From Rhodoblastus sp963736175 (GTDB taxonomy: Bacteria; Pseudomonadota; Alphaproteobacteria; Rhizobiales; Beijerinckiaceae), in assembly GCA_963736175.1 (NCBI GenBank), contig CAVTNU010000035.1:9693-73692 (forward strand): 64,000 nt of DNA, given 5' to 3'. The position numbers were made by a program, and so were the translations under genes. Positions 17,486-26,713 of this stretch are shown here, piece after piece; positions within the stretch are counted from its first letter, which is position 1, and each line of letters opens with the position of its first letter. The notes under the pieces are model-generated. The model saw nothing but the letters and a program-made list of their open reading frames with translations. It was not told where the DNA came from and searched no databases.

Positions 17486-19734
17486 TGGTCCGGCCTCCTG
17501 CCGATATTGCGCGTTAGCCAGACGGTCGCGCCGGCGAGCATCAGGGCGATGAAACTCGAACCGCCGACATAGGCCGCCCGATTGGAAGACAGGAAACCCG
17601 CCGCGACAAGGCGGCCGTTGGCGATGGACATGGGCTGCGTCGCGAAAAATTTCTGCGTCTTCGGCGCGACGGTCAAAACCTGGCCGTCGGCGCCGATCGC
17701 CAGCGTCGCGACGCCGGACAATCGCGGCCAGACTTGCGATGCGGTTAGCTTGACGACCCCAACTTTCAGGGCGGCGCTGTCGGCGGCGCTGACGCTGGTC
17801 CAAAGCCGATCCCCGGCGGCGCCCGTCAGCGACTGCGCGACCGACAGCGAAGAGGCCGACGAGGAGGCGGTCGCCGTCGCGGACTCCATCGCGGGCGCGA
17901 TCGACAGGCTCGCGAGAACGTCGCTCGACCATGACGCGCCGCGGGCCAGCAAATCGCCGACCCGCTGGCGCCAGGACGGCTGACCGGCAAGATCGCGCCG
18001 CCACGCGTCGAAGAGATCGCCCTGCTCTGTAGTCGCCGCCGAAGCCGGCGACGGCGCGGCGCGGCTTTCCGGCTGCGTCCTCGCTTCGATCGTCTCCAGG
18101 GCAAGCACGGCTCCGCTGTCGCCGTCCGGCGCGAACGCCGTGAACTGGAAGGCGATCGGACGGCCCGCTGAAACGGCCATTTTGACCGCCAAGGTAATCG
18201 CGGCGGACAGCTTGTCCTTGTCCGGCGCGCCGACATAGAGCTTTGGAGCCTTGGCGGCGCCGGCGTAAGCGAAGCCGTCCGCCAGCGTGGCGCCCAGATC
18301 GGGCGCGCGGGCGACGCGCGCGATGCGCGGCAGGACGAATTCGCTCGAATCGAGCAGCAGGAACCGCTTTTTGGCCGAGAGCGCAGCCAGCGGATCGCAA
18401 GTCTTGTCGGCGGCGAGCGGCAATTGCGCGACGATTTCGACATGGTTGCGGCCTGGCCTGAAGCGTCCGATCGGCAGCGGCAATTCCTTGCCTTTGAACG
18501 CTTCCCCGGCGGCGTTCGGCAGCGGCGCGCTCGTGGCGATCGCGCCGTTGACGAAAACGACGAGGCGGGGATCGACAAGTCCAGCGGCGTATGCGCCGTC
18601 GAGCTTGACGCTCGCATGGGCGTAATCGGACGGATAGAAATCGGCCGGCATGACGATATCGAACCCGCGTCGGAAATAACGGCCGTCGAATTCCTGCGAG
18701 GCGAGCCCAAGCTCCTTAAACGAGATCCTGGTCTCGCCGTCGACGCGCCGGCTGTGGAGCGCGGCGAAATCCCGCGAGCCGGCGCCGTTCTGCGTCCGCA
18801 AGCCGATGAACTCATTCAGCGCCTTGTTGACGTCGTCTTCGTTGGCGCCGGTGACGACAAGGATCGGACGGACGCGCCCGGCGTTTGTGAGCAAGGCGAG
18901 CTTTGGCCCGGAAACGCCGGCGAAACTTTCGAGTCCAGGAATACTGGCGATATCGGCGGCGACGCCTAGCGCCAGATTCAATCCCGCCTCGCCTTCGGCG
19001 AGACCGCCAAGATCGACGACGGCGCGCTCGAAATGACCATTGAGCGCGATCGCCTGGCTCGCCAGGATGATGCGCTCGATCGTCGCCGGGCTCGTTCTTG
19101 CCGCCATAACCGCACGGATCGGCAGAAGACCCTGTGCGTCGGTCGACAAAGCCGACAATTCGGCAGGTGAATTCGGAGCGCTGGCGTCGGCCGGCGTCAT
19201 GAGGCCGCTCCGCGCCGGATCGATTCTTGTCCATAATTCATGGACGGCCTCGAGCGAGCAGTCGACGCGGTGACGATGGCGCGCCTCGATTTTCAATTCG
19301 TTGAATCCGACGCGCGCAAGCTTGGCCGGCATCGGAAACTCAATCGTCCGGACGCCGTCGAAAGCTTCGACGTGCGTTTGGCCGATCTCGCGGCCATTGA
19401 GACTGACCGACAAGATTGAGGCTTCCGGCATGACCGCCGCGGCCGACACGTAGCCGAGGCGAAAGCTCAGCGTTTCCTGCGCCTGCCGGGCCGTGACGAA
19501 CAACGGAAAGGCCATGACGTCGTTTTCGCCTTCCAGGCGGCTGGATTCCTCGTCAAGCGGCAGATGACGCAAAACTCCGACGCTGACCGCCGCGGGATTG
19601 GTCTGCGCCGGCAGATCGAAGGATCGCAACTGGCTCGCCTGCCGGAAATCGAACGCGCCTTGCGCGCATGAGGAGACCGGCGCCGCAACGAGCGGGGCGA
19701 TGAAGCAGAAAGAGGCGAAAAACAGATTGCGCAT
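17482..19734 (-). CDS. bcsB: Cellulose synthase periplasmic subunit BcsB
   Basis: 750 residues from ATG 19734, with AAAGG upstream. It has a signal peptide, a long periplasmic region of paired carbohydrate-binding and flavodoxin-like domains as in BcsB, and a C-terminal transmembrane anchor (FIALMLAGATVWLTRNI) that packs on BcsA. Recognisable segments include RLGYVSAAAVMPEASILSV near the N-terminus and NHVEIVAQLPLAADKTCDPL further on. It guides the polymer leaving BcsA through the periplasm. The gene lies 17 bases after bcsA and overlaps bcsZ. The frame is open 70 codons further upstream, but that stretch is inside bcsA and not part of the protein. Confidence 0.9.
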   Translation of the reverse strand: MRNLFFASFCFIAPLVAAPVSSCAQGAFDFRQASQLRSFDLPAQTNPAAVSVGVLRHLPLDEESSRLEGENDVMAFPLFVTARQAQETLSFRLGYVSAAAVMPEASILSVSLNGREIGQTHVEAFDGVRTIEFPMPAKLARVGFNELKIEARHRHRVDCSLEAVHELWTRIDPARSGLMTPADASAPNSPAELSALSTDAQGLLPIRAVMAARTSPATIERIILASQAIALNGHFERAVVDLGGLAEGEAGLNLALGVAADIASIPGLESFAGVSGPKLALLTNAGRVRPILVVTGANEDDVNKALNEFIGLRTQNGAGSRDFAALHSRRVDGETRISFKELGLASQEFDGRYFRRGFDIVMPADFYPSDYAHASVKLDGAYAAGLVDPRLVVFVNGAIATSAPLPNAAGEAFKGKELPLPIGRFRPGRNHVEIVAQLPLAADKTCDPLAALSAKKRFLLLDSSEFVLPRIARVARAPDLGATLADGFAYAGAAKAPKLYVGAPDKDKLSAAITLAVKMAVSAGRPIAFQFTAFAPDGDSGAVLALETIEARTQPESRAAPSPASAATTEQGDLFDAWRRDLAGQPSWRQRVGDLLARGASWSSDVLASLSIAPAMESATATASSSASSLSVAQSLTGAAGDRLWTSVSAADSAALKVGVVKLTASQVWPRLSGVATLAIGADGQVLTVAPKTQKFFATQPMSIANGRLVAAGFLSSNRAAYVGGSSFIALMLAGATVWLTRNIGRRPDQ

Positions 19735-19751
19735 GTTGCCTTTGCCCTGCT

Positions 19752-22040
19752 TCACAGAGACCGAAACGACTGTCCGGACGCCAACTGTCCGCCGACGCCG
19801 ATCTGCTGGCTGGCGACTTCCACCATCCGCTGCAAGGCTCCGATCGGCTGCGGCTGAAGCGGCGCCGGCTTGGCCGGCGCCGAGATGGTCTTTGGCGCCA
19901 ACGCGTAAGACAGCGCGCGCCAGGGTTCGCTGACGCCCCACCACAGGAATTCGCTCACGCCGGCGAGCAGCGATTTATGCCGACGGCGCTGGTTGAGAAA
20001 GCGCGACAAAGCGTCGGCTTCGCCATACATCAAATCCGCCAGCGCGAAGTAGCTGCGCGTTTCCAGCACGTCGAAGCTGAGGCCGTAGCCGCTTTGCGCG
20101 CTGGCCTCCGAAACGTGTCGGAAGGTCACGGGCAAGGCGCCGGGATCTTTCTTGAATGGCGCAATCTCATTGATCCGCAAGCGCGCGCGCGTCATGTCGG
20201 GCTTGACGGAGAAGGCGAAGGGTTTCAGCGGTTCGATTGCGCAACCGCCGGCCGAGACGTTGGTGATGGCGACATCGAGCCATTCGCCATCGACGCAAAG
20301 TTGGCCGTGGCGGGCGATAGCGAGCCGGGGGAAACGGTCGACCTGCTTGCGCTCGGCGACAGAGCCCAGAGCCGCGCCGGCGATGAGCAGATTGAATGTG
20401 TTCCACGCGATGACCAGAACCATCAGACCGGCCGTGGCGGGCTCGTTGACATAGCGGTAAGCGGCGAAGCCTTCACCCGTCAGCAGCGTCGCGAAGATGA
20501 GAAAGAACGGCCAGGACAATTCCGACAAGTGATCCTTGTCGAGCGTCTCGCCCTTGGCCGTCACATTGAAGGTCGGCTTGCGCGGATTGCAGACGACGGA
20601 AACCAGCGAACCCATCAGGAAAACGCCCAGAACGTATTCATAGAGCTCCGACACCCAGGGCCAGCGCAAGCTGCCGAACAGATAGTTCTGGATCATGAGA
20701 TTGGCGACGATATAGGTCGCCGTATAGGCGAGCGCCTCGTCGAGATTGGACACGAATATCTTGACGTCGAAGAAGATGTAGAGCAGCGGCGAGGCCATGA
20801 AAACGAGGCGCGGAAAAGGGAAGAACCAGAAACCGATATTGGACAGGTAGGACAGTTTCTGGGCGACGGTCAGCCCGCGTTTGAAGAGGGGATTCTTCAG
20901 CAGGAAGATCTGCACCATGCCCTGGCACCAGCGCATGCGCTGACCGACGAACGACACGAAGGTCTCCGGCTGCAAACCGGCGATCAGCGGCTTGTCGACA
21001 AAGATCGAATTCCAACCCTTGGCGTGCAGCTCCAACGCGGTCTCGCAATCCTCCGTGATGGTCTGCCCGGAAAAACCGCCGGCTTCGCGCAAGGCGGAGC
21101 GGCGCAGCAGCGCGGCCGAGCCGCAGAAGAACGAGCCGTTCCATTTGTCGAGGCCGCGCTGTGTCGTCGCGTAGAAAAGCTCGCCTTCGGACGGCATGCG
21201 GTCGAACGTGCGCAGATTCCTCTCGATCGGATCGGGATTGAGAAAAATATGCGGCGTCTGCACCAGGAACAGTTTCGGATCCTGGGCGAAATAGCCGATG
21301 GTTTCGCGCAGAAACGAACGGAACGGCGCGTGGTCGGCGTCGAACACGACGACGATGTCCGCGCTGGAATGAGCCAAGCCGTTGTTGAGGTTGCCGGCCT
21401 TGGCGTGTTCGTTGCGCGCGCGCGTCAGATAATTGGCGCCGAGTTCGACGCAGAGCTTTTGCAGCGACAGCCGACGCAGCCTGGCGAGCGACGATTTGGC
21501 GATGTCGGGGTCGTTGCATTTCTGGTCAGTGCCGCCGTCGTCGAGCAGCCACACGTTAAGTTTGGCGGCTGGATAGTCCATCGACTTGGCGGCGGCGATG
21601 GTCATCGCCAGAAGCGATTCGTCCTCGCTATAGGAGGGAACGAAAACATCGACGCTCGGCAAGGCGCTATCATCCAGACGGGGCGCCGGCGCGCGCTTGA
21701 GCGGATCGACATTGACGAACAGCGAGCTGGCGAGAATGAGGACGCAGTAGGTTTCGGCGACGAGCAGCACAACGCCGAAGGCGAAGCCAATCATATCGTC
21801 CGGCGCCGGCAACGTGCTGGTGAAGCGCCAGTACAGATAGCGCATGACGATCACGCCGCCGCACGCCAAAAAAAGCTGATGGGCGAGGCGACCGCGGCCC
21901 GCTTTCCAAATCAGAGTCATCGCGACGAGCAAAGAACCCGCCAGAGCGAGCTGCGCGTCGACGCTCACCGGAATCGAAAAGAGCAACATGGCCGCGAGGC
22001 CGGCAAAGCCGAGTGATACGGCAGATACAAAAGCCTTCAT
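19752..22040 (-). CDS. bcsA: Cellulose synthase catalytic subunit BcsA (UDP-forming, PilZ)
   Basis: 762-residue inner-membrane glycosyltransferase family 2 processive synthase. All synthase motifs are present: DDG 167-169, DAD 234-236, TED 329-331 and QRMRW 367-371, with transmembrane helices on either side (about 10-30, 32-48, 85-108, then 405-425, 435-460, 465-485, 512-530, 540-560). A PilZ domain follows at about 563-660 with NVSAGG at 594-599. The first c-di-GMP motif, usually RxxxR, reads KQVDR (565-569), so its first Arg is replaced by Lys. ATG 22040 is preceded by AAGGA. The enzyme makes beta-1,4-glucan from UDP-glucose and passes it to BcsB. Confidence 0.94.
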   Translation of the reverse strand: MKAFVSAVSLGFAGLAAMLLFSIPVSVDAQLALAGSLLVAMTLIWKAGRGRLAHQLFLACGGVIVMRYLYWRFTSTLPAPDDMIGFAFGVVLLVAETYCVLILASSLFVNVDPLKRAPAPRLDDSALPSVDVFVPSYSEDESLLAMTIAAAKSMDYPAAKLNVWLLDDGGTDQKCNDPDIAKSSLARLRRLSLQKLCVELGANYLTRARNEHAKAGNLNNGLAHSSADIVVVFDADHAPFRSFLRETIGYFAQDPKLFLVQTPHIFLNPDPIERNLRTFDRMPSEGELFYATTQRGLDKWNGSFFCGSAALLRRSALREAGGFSGQTITEDCETALELHAKGWNSIFVDKPLIAGLQPETFVSFVGQRMRWCQGMVQIFLLKNPLFKRGLTVAQKLSYLSNIGFWFFPFPRLVFMASPLLYIFFDVKIFVSNLDEALAYTATYIVANLMIQNYLFGSLRWPWVSELYEYVLGVFLMGSLVSVVCNPRKPTFNVTAKGETLDKDHLSELSWPFFLIFATLLTGEGFAAYRYVNEPATAGLMVLVIAWNTFNLLIAGAALGSVAERKQVDRFPRLAIARHGQLCVDGEWLDVAITNVSAGGCAIEPLKPFAFSVKPDMTRARLRINEIAPFKKDPGALPVTFRHVSEASAQSGYGLSFDVLETRSYFALADLMYGEADALSRFLNQRRRHKSLLAGVSEFLWWGVSEPWRALSYALAPKTISAPAKPAPLQPQPIGALQRMVEVASQQIGVGGQLASGQSFRSL

Positions 22041-22070
22041 GGCTTTTTCCTTCCCAGAAGAAACGAACGT

Positions 22071-22808
22071 TCAGAAACCTATGCGCGCATCGGCCAATCC
22101 ATAGGCGCCCGAACCAAGCGCCCTGTCGTTGACGAGGCCGCCGGACAGGCCGAGTTGCAACGCGCCGATCCTAAACCCGGTGAAATGGACGCCGGCGCGC
22201 CATTGCTCGTAATAGCGATCGCCCAGCAGCGTCAGTTCGGGACCTGCGTAAACGGTATCGGTGATTTTCCAGCCGTATTTGATGCGCGCGTAATAGGCGT
22301 TGTTGGCGCTGGCGTAGGAGCCGTAGGCGCTAAACATCGTGTTGCGGGTCGGCGTTGCGTAGATTTCGCCCGAACCCTTGACGCCGATCTGCGTTCCGGC
22401 CGCCTGATTGCTCGGATCCTGCACCGAAAATCGCGTATATTGGGCGTTCAGACCGCCATAGGCGGCCATCGTCAGATTGGGCGAAATCCATTCGTAGCCG
22501 ACATAGGCCGTACCCGATTCCTGCCGGGCGCTGATATGCGCGCCGGCGCCGTCGACATAATTGAAGCCGCCGCCAAGCGCCTCGATCCTCGCCCTGGCGC
22601 CCGTTTCCCCAGCGCGCCCACTGAGGATCATGGTGGCGGTGGCCGCGCCGAAAGCCGAGTTTTTGGTGACGTCGGCCGACATATCGATGACGATCGACTT
22701 GGCGTAGTCGGACTCCGTCGCCGCGCCGGTATACCAGTCGGCCGCCTGCGCGGCCTGCGACGGCAAAATCAGAAGGGCGAAAAGGATGTGGTCGCGTTTC
22801 ATTGTCAT
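22071..22808 (-). CDS. bcsS: Cellulose biosynthesis protein BcsS (outer-membrane barrel-like)
   Basis: 245 residues; signal peptide (LFALLILPSQAAQAA) and then a beta-rich body with alternating aromatic/small residues (YVGYEWISPNLTMAAYGGLN, MFSAYGSYASANNAYYARIKYGW) ending in Phe. This pattern and the position match the BcsS family of Hyphomicrobiales cellulose operons. An ATG two codons downstream (22802) is at least as good a start. It is the first gene of the operon, 30 bases before bcsA. As bcsC is absent, an outer-membrane role in polymer exit is a reasonable inference, but BcsS has no proven function. Confidence 0.78.
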   Translation of the reverse strand: MTMKRDHILFALLILPSQAAQAADWYTGAATESDYAKSIVIDMSADVTKNSAFGAATATMILSGRAGETGARARIEALGGGFNYVDGAGAHISARQESGTAYVGYEWISPNLTMAAYGGLNAQYTRFSVQDPSNQAAGTQIGVKGSGEIYATPTRNTMFSAYGSYASANNAYYARIKYGWKITDTVYAGPELTLLGDRYYEQWRAGVHFTGFRIGALQLGLSGGLVNDRALGSGAYGLADARIGF

Positions 22809-23115
22809 TCTCGCTTGCGCCCGTCTTGCCTCACATTGCGCAAGGCGTCCGGATCACGTTTGGGAAGATGACCTTCCGTTACGTCATGTGGCGCGACGAA
22901 TGCTAATGAAAACTTAATTTTTTGACCTTCCCTAGCGTAATGGTTAATTTCATGTAACGATTAAAACCTGACGAAAGTCATACAAACCGGGCATGTAGTG
23001 ACTTTATGCAGTATAAGATTTTTCTCTAGTTCGAATTTCTTTAAATAAAATTTTACCAGCGCCCAGCTATCCATGACGGGCCTTCATGAAGAAGGGAACT
23101 CAATAGGAGCAGAGC
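22809..23115. promoter_or_regulatory. Intergenic region between bcs operon and divergent small gene
   Basis: About 300 bases without a gene and clearly more AT-rich than the surroundings; it must hold the bcs promoter (minus strand) and the promoter of the small gene at 23116 (plus strand). A possible plus-strand sigma-70 promoter is TTGACC (22922-22927), 17 bases, TAATTT (22945-22950). The 9-base direct repeat TGACCTTCC occurs at 22869-22877 and 22923-22931, 54 bases apart start to start, and may mark a regulator site. Assignments by eye only. Confidence 0.4.
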
Positions 23116-23460
23116 ATGAAGCTCGCAGAAGTTGACACGCGCGTCGTGCGCGGCGCGATCCGTATTTCCTGCATTCAGGAAAACGCCCTAAACGCGGTCC
23201 GATTTTACCGCGACCTCCTCCGCCATCAGGCCGAACCGATCGCCCGCAAGCTTGGGCGCTTGATCAACCGCGCCGAAAAGGCCATCCGCTCGGGCGACGC
23301 CAACGTCGTCATGCACATGCGGCGGCTTGAGGAGGCGACGAACTATGTCAGCATGGTTCGGCAAAACCACCCGGAATCGCAGATGTTGCGCCGTTGCATC
23401 GCCCGCATTCAGCAGGAAATGATGAGCGCCTTCGAGCCGGCGTCCGTCGTCTTCCACTGA
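23116..23460 (+). CDS. Small helical protein of unknown function
   Basis: 114 residues, not recognised. ATG 23116 has AGGAG upstream. The sequence is charged, predicted largely alpha-helical, and without signal peptide or membrane segment. It is rich in Arg (about 15 of 114) and contains two cysteines. It is divergent from the cellulose operon across a 300-base AT-rich region, so common regulation is possible. No known domain could be named. Confidence 0.7.
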   Translation: MKLAEVDTRVVRGAIRISCIQENALNAVRFYRDLLRHQAEPIARKLGRLINRAEKAIRSGDANVVMHMRRLEEATNYVSMVRQNHPESQMLRRCIARIQQEMMSAFEPASVVFH

Positions 23461-23691
23461 CCGAAAACGCCCCGATTCCGACCTGGCTTTCCTGACGGAC
23501 CCGAGCCCCATTGGGTCAGCCGGCGGCGTCGCGCGGCGACAATGCGCCTTGCCGATCGCTGCCGCGATCGGCAAATCCCGAGCCCTGGCGCATCGTCGCG
23601 TTCGCCGCCGCGCGAACGCGATGGTCGCCGGCCGCCCAAATAATACTTTAGATTCTCATGTCAAAGTCCGGTCTATACTTGCGGAAACGGA

Positions 23692-24675
23692 TCAAGTCCG
23701 TTTCCGCGGCCAAGGCGTCTCCGCCACTGGCGTCAGCGGCCCTTCGCCTTCGACATAGGCCAGAAGATTGTCGACGACCAATGCCCACATCGCCGCGCGC
23801 GTCTTCGCCGAGCCGGAGCCGACATGCGGCGTCAGCACAACGTGATCGAGCGCCTTCAGGCGCGCCGGCGCGTTCGGTTCGTCCTCGAACACGTCGAGCG
23901 CCGCAGTGAGAATTTTGCCCTGTTCGAGCGCTTCGACAAGCGCGTCCTGATCGACCAGCGAGCCGCGCGCGATATTGACCAGCACGCCCTGCGGTCCCAA
24001 GGCCTCAAGCGTGTCGGCGCCGACGATGTGACGCGTCGCCGGCCCGCCAGGCGCGGCGATCATCAAAATGTCGCTGCGCCTGGCCAGTTCGATCGGCGTG
24101 GCGACATATTGATAGGGCGAGTCCGGCTGCATATGGCGGCTGTGATAGAGAATATTCAACCCGAACGCCTGCGCTCTCGCCGCGATCGCCTTGCCGATCC
24201 GTCCCAGGCCGAGAACGCCCATCGTGCGTCCGCGCAGGCTGGCGGTCAGCGGAAAAGCGCCTTTCAGCCAATCGCCTCTTCGCAGAAAGCGATCCGCCTG
24301 CGGCAATTGCCGCACAGCGCAGAGCAACAGGCCGATCGCGGCGTCGGCGGTTTCGTCGTCGAGCACGCCCGGCGTGTTGGTCACGACAATGCCATGCGCG
24401 CCGGCGTAGCGCGCATCGACATGGTCGTAGCCGACGCCGAAACTGGCGACGATTTCCAGCTTGGGAAAACGGCCGAGAAAGTCAGCGGACAACCGCCGCT
24501 CGCCGAAACTCGCCGCGATGGCGCGCACCTCGCCGGCGATACGCGCGAGATGCGCTTCGGGATCGCTCGCCTCCCACAGCCTTTGCACGTCGAATTTCTC
24601 CTCGAGGCGCGCGGTCACCTCAGGCGGCGCAGGATTAGGCGCCAGAAGGACAAAATCACGCTTGCTCGACATCAT
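23692..24675 (-). CDS. D-isomer-specific 2-hydroxyacid dehydrogenase (glyoxylate/hydroxypyruvate reductase type)
   Basis: 327 residues. The NAD(P)-binding Rossmann motif GLGRIGKA begins at 156. The catalytic set of the family is visible as Arg237 (NIARGSLVD), Glu266 (DVFEDEP) and His284 (LTPHVGSGS). The enzyme interconverts 2-oxo and 2-hydroxy acids; the sequence is closest by eye to the GhrB/hydroxypyruvate reductase group. Preceded by GGGAG at good spacing. It lies 36 bases downstream of the MFS gene on the same strand and may be co-transcribed with it. Confidence 0.87.
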   Translation of the reverse strand: MMSSKRDFVLLAPNPAPPEVTARLEEKFDVQRLWEASDPEAHLARIAGEVRAIAASFGERRLSADFLGRFPKLEIVASFGVGYDHVDARYAGAHGIVVTNTPGVLDDETADAAIGLLLCAVRQLPQADRFLRRGDWLKGAFPLTASLRGRTMGVLGLGRIGKAIAARAQAFGLNILYHSRHMQPDSPYQYVATPIELARRSDILMIAAPGGPATRHIVGADTLEALGPQGVLVNIARGSLVDQDALVEALEQGKILTAALDVFEDEPNAPARLKALDHVVLTPHVGSGSAKTRAAMWALVVDNLLAYVEGEGPLTPVAETPWPRKRT

Positions 24676-24711
24676 TGCACAACTCCCGAATGCGAACGCC
24701 GCTTGAGCCGC

Positions 24712-25932
24712 CTAGCCTTCCATGCTGTCCGCCTGGCGCAATTGCGGAAACGCCCACGCCCACAGCCCGACGATCGCCAGAGTGGCGACGCCGCCCAGTA
24801 AAGCCGAGCCGACCGCGCCCAACGCCGCCGCGGCTACGCCGGATTCGAACTCGCCCAACTCGTTGGACGCGCCGATCGCGAGAAAACTCACGGCGCTGAC
24901 CCGCCCGCGCATGTCTGCCGGCGTCGATATCTGCACGAGCGTCTGGCGCACCACCATGCTGACTACGTCGAAAGCGCCGAGACTGGCCATCGCCGCGAGC
25001 GACAGCCAGAAAGAATGCGACAGCGCGAAAACGATCGTCGCGACGCCGTAGCCGCCGACGCAAAGGAACATTTTCGGACCAATGCCGCGCCGCATAGGCA
25101 GAACGGTGAGAAAAAAGCCGATCAGCGCCGCGCCGACCGCCGGCCCCGCCCGCAACAGGCCGAGACCGGCCGGGCCGACATGCAGAATGTCCTGCGCGAA
25201 AATCGGCAAGAGCGCGGAGACGCCGCCGAACAGAACCGCGAAAAGATCGAGCGAAACCGCGCCGAGAACCATGCGGTTCGATTTGATATAGCGCAGGCCC
25301 GCCAGCGCGCCTCGATCTGCGCGCGCGCTATCGTCTTTCGGCGGCGGTCGCCCGATCGCCATGACCAAGGGCGCGCAAAGACCGAACAAAGCCGCGCAAA
25401 CCAGAAACTGCCAGGCGCCCGTAACGGCGTAAACGAGGCCGCCGGCGGCGGGACCGGCGATCGTCGCCAGTTGCATGACCGAGGTCGACAGCGCCACGGC
25501 GCGGGAGAACTTTGGTCGTTCGACGATGTCCGGCAGCAGCGACGACATGGCCGGCGCGGAAAATGCGCGGGCCGACCCCATACAGAACAAAACCGGGTAA
25601 ATCAGCCAGATCGGCGCCGCGAACAGAGCGAGCGCGAAGAGCGCGGCCGAACAAAGGGCTTGGCCAAGGACGCTGAAGCTGGCGATCGTGCGACGATCGA
25701 AAACATCGGCCGCGCGGCCGGTCCACGCGAACAGCGTGACCAGCGGCAGAAACTGCGCGAGACCGACCAGACCGAGACTGAGCGCGCTGCCGGTGGTCGA
25801 ATAGACATGCCAGCCGACGGCGACGCTCTGCATCTGCCCCGACAACACCGAAAGGCAGCGCGCGCCGATGAAGAGCGGCAGATTGGCGCGGCGCGGCGCG
25901 GTTTGCGCGTCGATTGAATTTTCCAAAGTCAT
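24712..25932 (-). CDS. MFS transporter, EntS/MFS_3-like exporter
   Basis: 406-residue inner-membrane protein with twelve hydrophobic helices. The loop between helices 2 and 3 reads GRAADVFDRRTI, the MFS signature region. The overall pattern (LSVLSGQMQSVAVGWHVYSTTGSALSLGLVGL at the N-terminus) is that of the MFS_3/EntS group of exporters. GAAGGG precedes the ATG. The substrate is unknown; siderophores or drugs are typical for relatives. Confidence 0.85.
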   Translation of the reverse strand: MTLENSIDAQTAPRRANLPLFIGARCLSVLSGQMQSVAVGWHVYSTTGSALSLGLVGLAQFLPLVTLFAWTGRAADVFDRRTIASFSVLGQALCSAALFALALFAAPIWLIYPVLFCMGSARAFSAPAMSSLLPDIVERPKFSRAVALSTSVMQLATIAGPAAGGLVYAVTGAWQFLVCAALFGLCAPLVMAIGRPPPKDDSARADRGALAGLRYIKSNRMVLGAVSLDLFAVLFGGVSALLPIFAQDILHVGPAGLGLLRAGPAVGAALIGFFLTVLPMRRGIGPKMFLCVGGYGVATIVFALSHSFWLSLAAMASLGAFDVVSMVVRQTLVQISTPADMRGRVSAVSFLAIGASNELGEFESGVAAAALGAVGSALLGGVATLAIVGLWAWAFPQLRQADSMEG

Positions 25933-26034
25933 CGCCCTTCATAGCGCGACCTTCCGTCAGCGCCAAAATCCATCGCCATCGCCTTCGCCTCCGGCGCCCT
26001 GACCAATAATCTCACGCTGGGACGCTAAAGCGCG

Positions 26035-26616
26035 TCAATGGCCGCGGTCGAGCAGCGCTTTCTCCTCGACGCCGATCGCCTGATCGTCGCAATGCGACAG
26101 GGCGGCGCGATAAAGGCGGAACGGCTTGTCGTCGGCGCCGAAAGCGTCGTCCACCGTGGATTGTCCCGGCGGACCTGGACGCCACAGATTGGCGCCGACC
26201 GGAAGCCGCAACAGAATCGACCGCCTGTTTTCGATGGCGAGCCGCGTCGTCCCGCCGATGCCGGCGCAGATCGCCCCGTGGCGCAAAGAATTGCGCGCCC
26301 TCGAGACACCGCATTCGGCAACGGTTGACAGCGGCTCGGCGCGATCGCGAAACCGCAGACCGATGCGAAGCTGATAGCCGTATTGCAAACTCGAATAGGC
26401 CACGGCGAGCAGGGTCAACGACGCCACATTCTGTTGCGGATGGGCGACCAGATGCCGGTCGTCATAGACCCGGGTGAAACAGGCGAAGGTCTTGCCTTCG
26501 CCCGGCGCACGGCCCATCAAACGTGTGACGAACGGGCCGGGCTCCGCTGCGTTCGCCGACGAAACCGCCGCGAGGGCGATCCCCAACGCCGCTGCCGATA
26601 GAATCCGAAAGCCCAT
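26035..26616 (-). CDS. Secreted protein of unknown function
   Basis: 193 residues from ATG 26616 with GGAG upstream (an upstream ATG would spoil the signal peptide). A signal peptide MGFRILSAAALGIALAAVSSANA precedes a soluble domain of about 170 residues with four cysteines (in FACFTRVYDDRHL, AECGVSRARN, GAICAGIGG and SHCDD). The fourth allows two disulphides in the periplasm. The RSILLRLPVGANLWRPGPPGQ segment was not recognised. It is transcribed alone between the MFS gene and the meta-cleavage aldolase gene. Confidence 0.7.
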   Translation of the reverse strand: MGFRILSAAALGIALAAVSSANAAEPGPFVTRLMGRAPGEGKTFACFTRVYDDRHLVAHPQQNVASLTLLAVAYSSLQYGYQLRIGLRFRDRAEPLSTVAECGVSRARNSLRHGAICAGIGGTTRLAIENRRSILLRLPVGANLWRPGPPGQSTVDDAFGADDKPFRLYRAALSHCDDQAIGVEEKALLDRGH

Positions 26617-26713
26617 CCGCGCCGCTCCACCCTTGCCTTGCAAGCGTAACGCACGAACGGGCGCGGCGGCAAATGAACGCGCGGCGCGCGGGACTTGTCG
26701 GCGGCGATGGTTT

